This document shows positions 7,982 to 18,900 of a stretch of 20,226 nucleotides of DNA, one piece after another. Source of the stretch: Parasitella parasitica. Lineage: Eukaryota > Mucoromycota > Mucoromycetes > Mucorales > Mucoraceae. Each line of letters begins with the position of its first letter. Within the stretch, counting starts at the first letter, position 1. Where the stretch lies: assembly GCA_025201805.1 (NCBI GenBank), contig MU619355.1:9287-29512 (forward strand), written 5' to 3'. The notes below the pieces were generated by a model, which did not search any database, was not told the origin of the DNA, and saw only the letters and a list, made by a program, of their open reading frames with translations. Both the position numbers and the translations under genes were made by a program.

Positions 7982-9612
7982 ATTTTCTATATACACATCC
8001 ATTGATATCTTTTCACACAAATATGAGCATACCTTCCTTTATTATCTCTTGTTTATCCTATATATGTAACCCTATTATTTTCTTTTATAGATTTTGCCAC
8101 GTTCTTTTCCTCTCGTATTATCCCCTATTCTTTTCATGTTGTACATAATGAAAATTTTTTTTTTACACATCTAATTGTGCGCTGCAAATAACGTCATTTG
8201 ATGTTTCCTCAAACTATTTTGAGCAAGAGAATCCTGGGCTAATGCAATGTGCCCCAGCTTTTCCCCTATCATAGTTGGCTTCTTTCATATGTAGACGTTA
8301 TCAGCACAAAAGCCAAGACCAGATGCGAGCCTGTCAATATGAAAATTTGTAACAATAGGGAAGGGGGAGGGGAAGTAGTCAGTCCTGGAAAATGTAGATT
8401 TACAAATATTTACATGCAAACAAAGCACAATCATCAATTGAGGAGATTATACAATCAAGTCATGTACGATATTTATAGTATATATAACACAAATGTTGGT
8501 GTGCCAGGGGATCTAGCAATTTCCATTCAATAGAGCAGTTTTCTTTGCTGAGAAATTGGTTTGCTTATGAATAAATCAGAATCATCTGAAACTACTAGAT
8601 GCTCTGGCCCCAGATGCCTATATGCAATACAAAGAGATCCGTGCAGTACAAGCATTCACCTGAATAGGGCATCAAGAGAACTTGTAGCAGTGACATTCTC
8701 ATAAATAGGACACCAGGAACATGATCTCGAGCCAATCTTGGATATTCGTCCTCAGCTCAACGGAAAGAATACACATTGACCTTAACCTCCTTTAAGTGAG
8801 AAAAAAACTTGATTTTGCTGAACACGGCATTACTCAGAGATAATCAGAAATGTATCATCCATAATAATGGTATTAATATTGGGAGCGCAAGACAATGAGA
8901 GCAGCAGGCGTTGTCTTGGGGCAGTAGCTAGCGTAGTAGCCATGAAGTGCGAGATGCAAATATTTTTAGCCTCTTACCCAAAATTTTTGGCTTGCAAAAC
9001 AGAATATGACATCGAATATATATATCCGCCATTTTACCTGACTGAATTTGCTACACGTAGGCACATCATTTCAGCTGCAATAGCGTAAGAGACTCCTGTG
9101 AGCTGGATAGTACGTTGAATAAGGATTCGTAAAACTGTAAGGAAAAATTGTATGAAAAGATGGCAGCCTGTGGATCTCTGAATGTTTTTCCTATATACTT
9201 ATATACAGGCAAGCCGTTTCTGATGTTTAAAACCTACTGAAGTCATATTAACTACAGTGTTCAGGATTTTTATTACTGAGGGTCTCGAGTAAAATTAACG
9301 CAAAAAGCGAAAAATTGATATTTGATATTTGATATGATGTATATTACTACCCAAGGAAAAAAAAAAAAAAAGCTCTGTTTTCTGGAGCATATGCTGTCGT
9401 TATTCATGGTTCTATATGTGTGTGTTAAAGTGTACAATATCGCGAGAAATTCATTAATTAGAGTATGTTGTTTCTCTCCCAGAAAAGAAAGCAATGCTGT
9501 GCTGCATGAGCACGATACAATAATGTTATTTCATCTATTGCATCTTTTGTCAAAATGCCTACACAGAATGTGAACTGATATACAAGGATATTAGTTTTTT
9601 TTATATTATTTG

Positions 9613-9634
9613 GAGAGAGAGAGTGTGTGTGTGT
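9613..9634. repeat. GA/GT dinucleotide microsatellite
   Basis: Alternating GA units pass directly into GT units (GAGAGAGAGAGTGTGTGTGT). Confidence 0.85.
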
Positions 9635-9846
9635 AGTTGAAATAAAGGCTTTATACGCAGTAAAGTGCAGATGTGGCAAAAGCAGAGCACATATTTGATA
9701 GCATCATATCAAAGCTACCTTCGAATGGTTTAAGAAATAAATACTTGTGAAAACTGCAGAAATATATTTTTCATCATTGTATACGATGCTGAATATTTAA
9801 TGGGTTTTGGCATGTACTTATAATTCAATAACATTTTTCAAGCCAA

Positions 9847-9874
9847 AGTCAACAGAAGTCAACAGAAGTCAACA
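9847..9874. repeat. Short 10-bp tandem repeat
   Basis: AGTCAACAGA is repeated twice exactly and followed by a third partial copy (AGTCAACA). Confidence 0.85.
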
Positions 9875-10142
9875 TGATATAGAATTACATCTACATGCCA
9901 TATTTGCCAATACAGTAACAAATATTTGTTAGTGTCATTATTGACAAAGTACGTCTAATGACAAAAGTGCAACTAGAGGTAATTATGCGAATTACCATAT
10001 AGCTACAAATTCTTACCTATATTGCTATCTGAAGTACGTATTCATATTGATACACATGTGACATTTGTATAATCTAAGGCCTCTTTACAGATTGTGTGGC
10101 TCAGAAGCTTGTTTTGAATAAAAGCAGGCTGTAAACTTTAAA

Positions 10143-10313
10143 TTAGAAGCATTTAGGAATTCCCCCAAGGTTTTCATTGAGAGATAAGTTGAATTCCAGA
10201 GTTACCAGTCTCAATGTTGAATACATGTTGGTGATTTGAGCCAAATCTGTTACCCCTGAACCTCTGTCATTTAAGCAACCGACTATACCGTAGGTTTTCT
10301 TCACTTCAGTCAT
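10143..10313 (-). other. Short exon-like open frame (56 codons)
   Basis: On the minus strand an open frame starts MTEVKKTYGIVGCLNDRGSG and ends GGIPKCF with TAA at 10145-10143. It is directly preceded by a T-rich stretch ending GATCGCTAG, which resembles a 3' splice site. The segment TDLAQITNMYSTLRLVTLEF has a leucine-repeat flavour, but I cannot assign it to a family. No partner exon was found. A gene remnant is more likely than a functional gene. Confidence 0.25.
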
Positions 10314-10413
10314 CTAGCGATCAACAAAAAAAAATAAAAAATAGAACGTGTTGATGTCAAAGAGTATACTCTATTTCTACAGAATATATCACGCTTTTAT
10401 GCTATTATTACTA

Positions 10414-10438
10414 TTTTTTTTTTTTTTTTTTTTTTTTT

Positions 10439-10478
<40 letters not shown>
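10414..10478. repeat. Interrupted poly(T) tract (T26-A-T38)
   Basis: Twenty-six T, one A at 10440, then 38 T. It lies about 340 bp upstream of the pseudokinase gene start. No target-site-like duplication was noticed around it. Confidence 0.95.
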
Positions 10479-10817
10479 CAATATTTAGCATTGAGAAATC
10501 TGCTTTAAACCGCGTTTTACATCAAGTCTATCGATAACCCATATATGCCATATAACGAGTTACACAAGAGATCATATTGCAAAAAACAGAAAGCAAGATA
10601 AACTATAGGTAGTGGCTTGGGGGAAACCAACACGAATTTTCTATATCTAGATTACAGCGTCTGCTTAGGCTTAGTTTTTATTTGTATCCATTTATTGTTG
10701 AACATGACTGATCCAGTATTATGTTGTTTCTGATCTAAGCCCTATACCAAAGATTTGTGTTGAAAAAACACACAAATTATATCCTTCTTCTTATTCTTTA
10801 TCTCTTTTTCACATAAA

Positions 10818-13627
10818 ATGTCTATCAGTCCAGCCATTACCACTGGAATCATCTGCTCAGAGTACAAGAATGAAACCAATCAATTCATTTTTATATCGAA
10901 AAACAGCGACTTTAATAGCACTGAAGACTATCATTTGAACATTTATAACAACTCCAACAAGACAATGTTGCGCCCAATGCCATTAACAAAAATCAAAAAT
11001 TACCCAAATGCAACAAGTCTTCACTTTGGAGGACTTTGCTCTTATGCTGCTAGTCAATCTTCGTTGTATTTGAATTTTGAAGAATGTAGGTTGCTTTGCA
11101 GGTGCATATAGCATAATTTTTGACATGATATTGATATAACACTGCGAAATAGCCACAGCTACCAACAGCACCACAACATTGGTCTATCAACTTCAGCTTG
11201 ATAATACAACCAGCTTACCCTTAAAGTTTGAAAAGAAAGCGCTAGAGTTATTCGATGCCACGCTGTCTTCGTTCCTGTATGCAGCTGGCGCCAACGACAC
11301 ATCTAATTTGGCCTACATTTCAACCTCCAAAAATCGCCAAAACTCTCTCAATTTGATAAATTTAGATCATCCTCGACACCACAGTACTAAAAATATCTCT
11401 GATTTTGGGTTGTTGGCCGTTGGTGGAACAAAATCGCAAAGCCTCTATTTTATTCAGAGCAATGCCGTTGATGTGTACAAATTAGACAGCTTGCAGTACA
11501 GCCACAGTGCGATACAGACAAACATGACCCTACAGGGCTTAAGAAGAGGCACCACAGGTCATGTCTTTTCTAATAATAACTTTACAAAAGAATACATCTC
11601 GATTTATCATCCTAATACGGGACAGGTGGATATTTTCGACATTGATACTTTGCTGATCAAATATACTCCCGCTTCAGTCTCCAAGAAAGGCTATATAGAT
11701 TTAAACACAAATACGACAAGCACCATTCCTTCTAGTTCTACCGTGCCCTCTTTTACTACACTACCCTCCTCCGCTACGACATCAAATACCGTAACACAAC
11801 CCTCATTTGCTAGTCGTCTTGGTGGTACAATTGACAAGAGAGACGACACGGACAACCAGTCGAAAAGGTCCCAACTCAAAGTGTTTTCCAACAAGTTTTA
11901 TTTAAAAAGTAAGATTTCATCTAATTGAGATTTGTTCAAGGGCTTTATTAACTTTTGCTCATTTGGTAGAAGGCGCTGCTAATAAAGCACTGCATAAGCG
12001 AGCAGTTGAATACAACGATGGCAATGTTCAATCATCTTCTGATGGGGCAATCCGATACCGCACTTCTCAAGTTTTGCCTGACAATGGCGGGAGGTTACCA
12101 CAGGCTGCTTTGCTTGTCCCAGGATCTGGCAACGATGACATATACGATTATGCTCTCTTTTCTGACAGTGGTGACTCGAATCAATTCACAGTATCAACTG
12201 AGCCTAGTCGGCGTCGAGTAGCACCACTTGTGCCAACATCAACATCAACAGCAACATCAACGCCCACTCCAGCTCTGGATGCCTCATCATCTGATACAAG
12301 CAATCTAGGCGGTGGGGCCATTGCTGGGATTGTCATCAGTGTTATCGCCTTCATTGCAATCATTGCTGGCATATTGTTTTACTCCAAGAAGCGAAAACAT
12401 AAGGCTTATAACCCCAATAGCCGCGGCATCCAGCCTGAAATGTCAGCCTTAAACAGTGCTACGCCGATCTCTGTTCAACCTCAAGATTTCACTGGTGCCC
12501 ACTACTCTGGAGGCATTACCGTAACAAGGGTTGACGACAATCATACCAGCACAAGTAGCATACTACAAGCAAGCGTCTCTATACCCGAGGAATACTATGA
12601 TGACAGCCGACCTGATATTCGACCATTGTCTTACAACCAAGAAATCATTGACTATGCCCACCTATCCAACGAGGAGCTCTTGCAGCTTGAGCCCGATGTG
12701 CTGGGCCCTTTGTTCTTGTTTAGCGGCTCGTACATTTCATCTGATAAGGAGAAAGTCTCCTATTTGCGAGATGGATACGCCATCCGTACATTTGAAGCAA
12801 AGAATAACATCAAGCATACTGTGCACTACTTTTCTGCGTCGCATTTGGATACATTTGTCCGTTCTGTGTATGCGGCAGAGGCTGTATCACAAAGGCCGTC
12901 CCAAGACAACGTATTCAGCAAGAGACACAGTCTTGTATCACCCAGTTATGTTATCAAAAGCGACAGAGCAATTGTCCTCAACTCCCCCACACCACAAAAT
13001 GAATACCAGTATATTTGGATAACATCGCCCATGATTCCAAAGCATTCGCTGCATCATCTGCTGTTCCAAAAGTCGCAATGGACCTTTATAGATTATAACA
13101 ACAGTGATTACAAGATATGGTCCATTTATTCCATTCTGAAGAGTGTGGAAAGTATGCACAGCCACAAATTGGCACATTTAGCAATTGATCTGAGGGCGTT
13201 TTACTTTGACCATGAAATGAAGGCAACAGACTGGAGGTTAGGCAACTTGGGCTACACGCGTTCCAAGATAAAACCAAGGGGCGAGATTACATTCCCATCG
13301 GTTGATACCCAATTTACAGCACCTGAAATCATCCAGCGCAAGGCTGAAATACAAATCGAGTCCGTTGACATTTGGTCTTTGGGCTGCGTAATCTACACTG
13401 TGGCTACCGGCGGCTTATTACTATTCGAAGACGCATTTGAGGTCGAGCGATTGTCTGTTTTCCATGATGACATGAAGCAGCATGTGAAAATCAAGATTCG
13501 ACAGAATATCGAGAGCAATGTTTTTCGAAATATATTAGAAATGATGCTCCAGGTCAATCCCAGTGATCGAAAGAGCATCAATGAAATATTAAATTACTGG
13601 GATAGCATATACAATATGGAAGAATAG
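10818..13627 (+). CDS. Receptor-like single-pass membrane protein with C-terminal pseudokinase, 3 exons
   Basis: Exons 10818-11085, 11153-11908 and 11970-13627 join in frame to 893 aa; the introns are 67 and 61 nt. The N-terminal part (about 1-457) has 12 N-glycosylation sequons, blade-like strands (AVDVYKLDSLQYS, QVDIFDIDTLLIKY) suggesting a beta-propeller, a Ser/Thr stalk at about 275-310, three Lys-Arg type dibasic sites (318/319, 327/328, 351/352) and a second Ser/Thr/Pro stalk at about 429-452. Residues 458-479 are a strong hydrophobic segment followed by SKKRK, predicting a cytosolic C-terminus. The tail (about 560-893) is kinase-like: TAPEII at 791-796 and VDIWSLGCVIY are intact, but HRD is AID (Asp748), the Asn of the catalytic loop is Tyr, DFG is DWR (762-764), no glycine loop is seen, and the VAIK lysine position may read YAIR. 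It is therefore probably catalytically inactive. No clear signal peptide is visible at the chosen ATG, although the CT-rich leader and A at -3 support that start. Function unknown; a surface sensor or scaffold is inferred. Confidence 0.85.
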
Positions 13628-13628
13628 C

Positions 13629-13634
13629 AATAAA
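13629..13634 (+). terminator. Polyadenylation signal of the pseudokinase gene
   Basis: AATAAA starts two bases after the TAG stop at 13625-13627, implying a short 3' UTR. Confidence 0.5.
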
Positions 13635-13672
13635 CATATTTAAAAATATTTTTCCAAGCCCAATTCTATTGT

Positions 13673-13688
13673 CCTGTTTAAAAACAGG
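13673..13688. repeat. Perfect inverted repeat downstream of the pseudokinase gene
   Basis: CCTGTTT-AA-AAACAGG can form a 7-bp hairpin about 45 bp past the stop codon. A T17 run flanked by CCCAA and TTGGG follows at about 13726-13742. It could mark a 3' end or simply be chance in AT-rich spacer. Confidence 0.5.
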
Positions 13689-14077
13689 CGATGCCTTGGG
13701 GATAGCAGCAATTGCCTTGACCCAATTTTTTTTTTTTTTTTTGGGCTAAATGAAATCTTAAAGTTAAGAGAATTTAGCTGACCGTATTTCTGAGCCGTCC
13801 CAAATTCTTTAAAGTTCGCACCAAAAATAGTCTTTAAACACACAACAATATTAAGAATATTATGACTCAAAGTGAGAGACCTAGTGATAGCGCATAGAGC
13901 AGCAATACGGTACATGGTAGGTGCATTTCAAACAAAGAGAACATCCAGCGACTGCTTTTTCAGGTTACAAAAAAAAAATCGTTCTCGGTCCTTCTGTCCA
14001 TTCTGCCTACTTGTAAATTTTTTTTTTTACTATTTTGCTGTAAAGCTGTTTTCCTCTCTTCACATCATCTTGTCAAA

Positions 14078-15568
14078 ATGTCTGAACCATTGTTTGTTGA
14101 CCTCAGTGAAAGCAAGCCTGCTGAAATTGAGAGTTTATGTATGAAATGTGAAGGAAATGTAGGTGTATCTGCTCTCGCTTGTCAACTGTTCAGCGACATG
14201 TAACATTGCACATTTACAATAGGGTACCACTCGTATCCTGCTCTCCAAGATTCCGCATTTCAAGGAAATCATTATTATGGCCTTTGAATGCCCTCATTGT
14301 GGCTTTCGTAACAACGAGCTTCAAAGCGCTGGTGCGTTTAATGAAAGAGGCCACACCATCACTTTGGCTGTCCAAGAGAAACAAGTAATGCAAAACCCGC
14401 ATATTTACTGCCCCAATTGTAGATTATTGATAGAATGAATTAGGATTTGGACCGTCAATTAGTCAAGTCAGATTACTGCTCTATCAAATTTGAGGAAATT
14501 GATCTGGAGGTTCCTGCCAACAACAATCGCGGCCTCCTTACAACGGTAGAGGGTTTGATCGACAATGTCATTGATGATTTGGCTGTTGCTCAGCCCGTCC
14601 GTAAAGCCACCGACGAAGCAGTCTACAACAGAATTGAAGAAATTATCGCCACGTTGAATGGCTACAAAGTGGGAAGCGGAGGATTCACTCTCAAGCTTGA
14701 CGACCCATCTGGCAATTCGTATGTCGAGAACAAGTGTCTTCCTAAAGAAGATCCTCAAATCAAGCTGAGATGGTACACTCGTACGCCTGAACAGCAAGCT
14801 TTCCTAGGCCTTCAAGCTGAAAATCAACAGACCCTCGCTGAGCAAGCTGCGGCTTCGGCTGTCCAACGCGCAAGCACTGCATCTGAGATGGTCAATGAAA
14901 AGACTGGTATTCCCGAAGTCATATCTTTCCCTGCCAACTGTCCTACCTGTAACGCTCCTTGTGTCACCAACATGCACGTCATGGAGATTCCTCATTTCAA
15001 AGAAGTTGTCATCATGGCTACCAACTGCGAACATTGTGGATACAAGAGCAATGAGGTTAAGGCTGGCGGTGCCATCTCCGAGAAGGGCAAGCGTATCATT
15101 TTGAAGATCACTGAAGCAGAAGACTTATCTCGAGACATCCTCAAGTCCGAGTCGTGTGGTCTAAGTGTTCCTGAAATTGACCTTGAAGTTACCAAAGGTA
15201 CTTTGGGTGGCCGCTTTACAACAGTCGAGGGTCTGCTTAGACAGGTCCACACTGAACTTTGTGAACGTGCATCCTTTATCGGAGGTGATTCTGGCACTGA
15301 GTCTGGCAAGGCAAAGTGGAAGCAGTTTTTGGACAAGCTGAACCTCGTTGCTGATGGAAAGTTGATGCCTGTCACCCTCATCATTGACGATCCTTTGGCC
15401 AATTCATACCTTCAAAACCTTTATGCTCCTGACCCAGACCCAGAAATGACGATTGAAGAGTATGAACGTGATTGGGAGACTAATGAAGATTTGGGCTTGA
15501 ACGACATGAAGCTGGATAACTATCAAGTAGTAGATGGTCCAAACACAAAAGAAGCCGAGACTGCCTGA
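14078..15568 (+). CDS. ZPR1: ZPR1 zinc-finger protein, 3 exons
   Basis: Exons 14078-14158, 14223-14384 and 14444-15568 join in frame to 455 aa (yeast Zpr1 is 486 aa); the introns are 64 and 59 nt. The protein has the family's tandem architecture. Zinc finger 1 uses C21-x2-C24 and C50-x2-C53 within ILLSKIPHFKEIIIMAFECP, followed by an alpha-beta domain (SIKFEEIDLEVPA, LTTVEGLI, LDDPSGNSYVEN). Zinc finger 2 uses C247-x2-C250 and C276-x2-C279 within HVMEIPHFKEVVIMATNCEH, followed by the second copy (EIDLEVTKGTLGGRFTTVEG, IIDDPLANSYLQN). ZPR1 is known as a chaperone for folding of translation elongation factor eEF1A and, in animals, as a growth-factor-responsive partner of eEF1A and SMN. It acts in cytoplasm and nucleus. 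The first finger is split by intron 1 between its two Cys pairs; splicing restores EGN-GTTR in frame. All eight zinc ligands are present. Confidence 0.97.
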
Positions 15569-15639
15569 CTAGATAACAAACGTAGACGATTGAACTGAAC
15601 TCTGCCCTTCTTCTGATATGTCTCTGTGTATTATACTAT

Positions 15640-15645
15640 AATAAA
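15640..15645 (+). terminator. Polyadenylation signal of ZPR1
   Basis: AATAAA lies about 70 bp after the ZPR1 stop codon, in a T- and A-rich context. Confidence 0.55.
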
Positions 15646-15817
15646 GACAACATGTACATTGCTCCAAGATCATTATACGTTATACCGTGAGCATGCAAAT
15701 GTCATTTTTCATTGCCCTCATCTATTGCAGAGGATATCCCTCCCAAAGCTTACCTTACTAGACGCAGCCCATTTGCTCGCACGTTGTTCATTGAGGGGAG
15801 TTGCAAAATTATATAGC

Positions 15818-15883
15818 GGCGCGTCGCGTGCATGTCAAAAAAGGCGAGTGAGAGTGCGCCAATATAATACTTTTACTACGCGG
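15818..15883 (+). promoter_or_regulatory. SMC1 upstream region: GC-rich MluI-box-like motifs and a CCAAT box
   Basis: Within 100 bp of the SMC1 ATG, the AT-rich spacer holds GGCGCGTCGCGTG (15818-15830), a CCAAT at 15859-15863 preceded by GTGCG, and ACGCGG at 15878-15883. GCGC/CGCG cores resemble MBF (ACGCGT) and E2F-type sites, which control SMC1 and other S-phase genes in yeast. No exact ACGCGT is present, so the assignment is by resemblance. The CCAAT box is a possible target of the NF-Y complex whose A subunit is encoded in this window. Confidence 0.4.
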
Positions 15884-15916
15884 TTTGCTTTTTCAACTAC
15901 TCTTTACACTTTTGAT

Positions 15917-18900
15917 ATGGGTAAATTGATTCGCATCGAAGTTGAAAACTTCAAATCTTACAAAGGCCAGCAGACAATCGGCCCTTTCCATCAATTCACC
16001 AGTGTTATTGGCCCCAATGGTTCAGGTATTTGACGATAAAAAAAAAAAGCTACTCCCCCCCCCCTCTAGTGTTTTTGACATCAGTGTCACTGAAAACATC
16101 AACAGGTAAATCGAATCTGATGGATGCCATTTCGTTTGTTCTTGGTGTCCACTCTAGCCACTTGCGTTCGCAGACTTTGAAGGACATGATTTATCGGTCC
16201 GAAGCCTTGCGCAAAGGCGACGATGCGCCTGCATCCAGCGGTCGTAGCCCTAGAAAAGCTCATGTTACAGCAGTGTATGAGAATGATCAAGGCCGTGAAG
16301 TCCAATTCATGCGCAGCATCAACAACAGTGGACAGTCTGAATATCGCATCAACAACAGAGTTGTCCAGTACACCGACTACAACAAGGCGCTCGAGAAGGA
16401 GAACATCCTCGTCAAAGCTAAAAACTTTTTGGTTTTCCAGGGCGATGTCGAGTCTGTAGCCAGCCAGAATCCCAAAGACTTGACTCGCTTGATCGAGCAG
16501 GTCAGTGGTTCTTGGGAGTACAGAGACCAGTACGAGGACTTGAAGCAGAAAAGGGACGAAGCCGTCGAAGACAGTGCATACGCCTTCAACAAAAAGCGTG
16601 GCATTGCAGCTGAAATCAAGCAATACGAAGAGCAAAAGGAGGAGGCAGAAAAGTTTGAAAAACTCGTGCTCGAAAAACGTGCCTTTGTGATTCAGTATCT
16701 GCTTTGGAGGCTTTTCCATGTTGAAGAAAAGGGAAAGGCTTTGGAAGAGGAGACAGCGGCCAAAAATGCAGACAAGGACGACCTTCAGTTCGAGGTTACC
16801 GGCATGGAGCACAACTTTAAGAAGGCAAGAGAAGAAAAGGCCCTGATCCACAGAGAAAAAATCAAGTGCGAACTACACATTCGCAAGATCAACAGAGAAC
16901 TAGACGAGCAACTCCCTACGTCTATCAGCAACAAGGAAAAGATTGCTCATTTGGAAAAGAAGATGAAGCAGACCGAGCAAAACATCGAGCGTGTAAAGAG
17001 AGACGGCCAGCAGCAAGAACAGGTGGTGGCTACATTGGAAAAAGACATTGAGTTGTTGAGCTACGCCGAAAAGGAATTCGAAGCATCTCTTCCCACACTC
17101 GGCCTAACCAACGGCCCTACTTTGACAGGCGCTCAGTTAATGGACTATGAGAGAAGAAAGCAACAAGTCAGTATCAAGGCGGTCGAGGAACAACAGTTGT
17201 TGCAGCAATATCAACGCCAATTCAAGACTGAAAAGCAGCGTGCCGACGACCAGAAAGCCAAGCTTGAAAGGCTGCAAATATCCGAATCCGAAACCGTTGA
17301 TGATTTGCGTCAGGCAAACGAAGAAAAGGCTGCCTTGACCCATGAAGCTGAAAACATTCAGGAACGACTTTCTGCCCGTCAATCCGAACTAAAGATACTC
17401 GAGAATGAGCGCATCACAACCCATCAAAGAGAAGTTCAACTGAATGAAAAGCTTCAAGAGGTTTTGAACAAGTTGATGGAAGCCAGTGTTACTCAACAAG
17501 AATCTGAAAAGGATTCAAGACTTACCGAAAGTATCGCCACTTTGAAGCAGATCTATCCCAATGTACATGGCAAATTGTCTGATTTATGCAGACCAAATCA
17601 ACGCAAATACGATACTGCCATCGCTACTGTTTTGGGCAGAAATATGGATGCTATTGTCGTTGAAGACGAACACACTGCCTCAGAGTGCATTCAATATATG
17701 AGAGAACAGCATATTGGTACAGCCACCTTTTTGCCCATTCATTCTCTATCACTGCCCCCGATCAATGATCGTTACCGTAACTTTGTCAAGGGAGCTCGTC
17801 TTGCATATGACGTCTTGAAGTTTGATAAGCAATACGAAAATGTGGTTCAATACGCCTGCGGAAGCACATTGATTTGTGATAACCTCAATATTGCCAAGCA
17901 AATTTGCTTTGAAATGAATGAAAATGTTAGAAGTAAGTTTCAATACAGTATGCGCAAGATCAAAGGGTTGACCCAGTCTATCTAGCTGTTACTCTGGAAG
18001 GGTCTATCATTCATCAAAGTGGTTTAATGACCGGTGGTCAGAGTGGCACACAAACTACAAAGAAATGGCAACAGAGTGATATCGAAGGTATGAGCAGCGC
18101 AGCCAACCACTATCGAAACCGAGATAATTGACGTTACTTTCTGATAGAACTGATGCGCAGCAGAGATAAGCTTTTGGCAGACTTGAACCATCTTAGTAAA
18201 ACCAAGCGTATGGGCAGCGCTGAAGACTCGGCAAAGAGTGATTGTTCAAATCTCAATAGTCAGCTTAACACACTCAAGGAAGAATTGGTAATATGGATCT
18301 GCGACAATTACCACATGAAATGTACTGAGCAATTGTGTCTTTTAACAGATCACGCTAGAGAGAAGAATCGAAGGTCTTCAGGGAACACTTGAAAACACAC
18401 GTAAGAACTTGGCTCAAGCTATTCAACCTTACGAGCAATCCAAACAAGGCTTGAACCAACTTGAAGCCAACATCAAAAAAATGCAAGAAGAAATAGCTCG
18501 AGTGGAAGATCACGTCTTTGAGGACTTTTGTGCTGAAATCAATGTACCCAACATTCGTGATTACGAAGCCATGCAGTACGGTGTATCCGACGAGGTTACT
18601 GAACAACGTGCTCAATTCTCTGCCCAAAAGTCAAGATTAGATACTCAGCTTTTGTTTGAAAAGGACCAACTAAACGAACTTGTAGAGCGTTTGAAGAAAT
18701 TAGAGGCCAACATGACGAACGATGCTACAGTCAAATCTAAACTAGAGGCTGATTTAGCTGGCATGTCTGGGAAGACAGAAGCATTAAAGTCCAAGCTGCA
18801 ATCCTACCAAATTGATTTGGAAAAGCAGATCAGGTTGGAAGAAGAAAAGCAAATCGAAATCAATGATGTGAGCCGTGCACTTGAAACAAAGGGCAAAAAC

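Larger units (their letters stand above)
7982..10817. other. Long gene-free AT-rich spacer
   Basis: About 2.8 kb with no gene I can support. It includes the 3' region of the 7178 gene, microsatellites, two poly(T) arrays and a short exon-like frame at 10143-10313. A plus-strand frame at 8249-8533 (94 codons) and one at 8867-9088 (73 codons) show no recognisable domain or codon pattern. Around 8570-8760 two adjacent frames read as protein-like (HLKLLDALAPDAYMQYKEIR; QEHDLEPILDIRPQLNGK) but are broken by stops, as expected of decayed coding sequence. No tRNA, rRNA or intact transposon was seen. Confidence 0.5.
13628..14077. other. Spacer between the pseudokinase gene and ZPR1
   Basis: It holds the 3' end signals of the pseudokinase gene and the ZPR1 promoter, with a pyrimidine-rich leader (about 14046-14073) just before the ZPR1 ATG. 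A minus-strand frame at 13640-13915 (91 codons) includes a poly-Lys run from the T17 tract and has no recognisable domain; I do not call it a gene. Confidence 0.5.

Noticed and set aside
8249-8533. 94-codon plus-strand frame
   Set aside because: Composition is unremarkable and no motif is recognisable; neighbouring frames look equally (weakly) coding-like.
13640-13915. 91-codon minus-strand frame ahead of ZPR1
   Set aside because: Contains poly-Lys from a T17 run and no identifiable domain; more likely spacer.
15626-15916. In-frame upstream extension of the SMC1 open frame
   Set aside because: SMC1 proteins begin MGKL-like at this point; the upstream 97 codons have no homology character and cover promoter motifs and the ZPR1 poly(A) signal.
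16099-16851. 250-codon antisense frame inside SMC1
   Set aside because: It is the complement of strongly conserved SMC1 exon 2; its hydrophobic Leu/Phe-rich composition is the expected mirror of Lys/Glu-rich coiled-coil codons.
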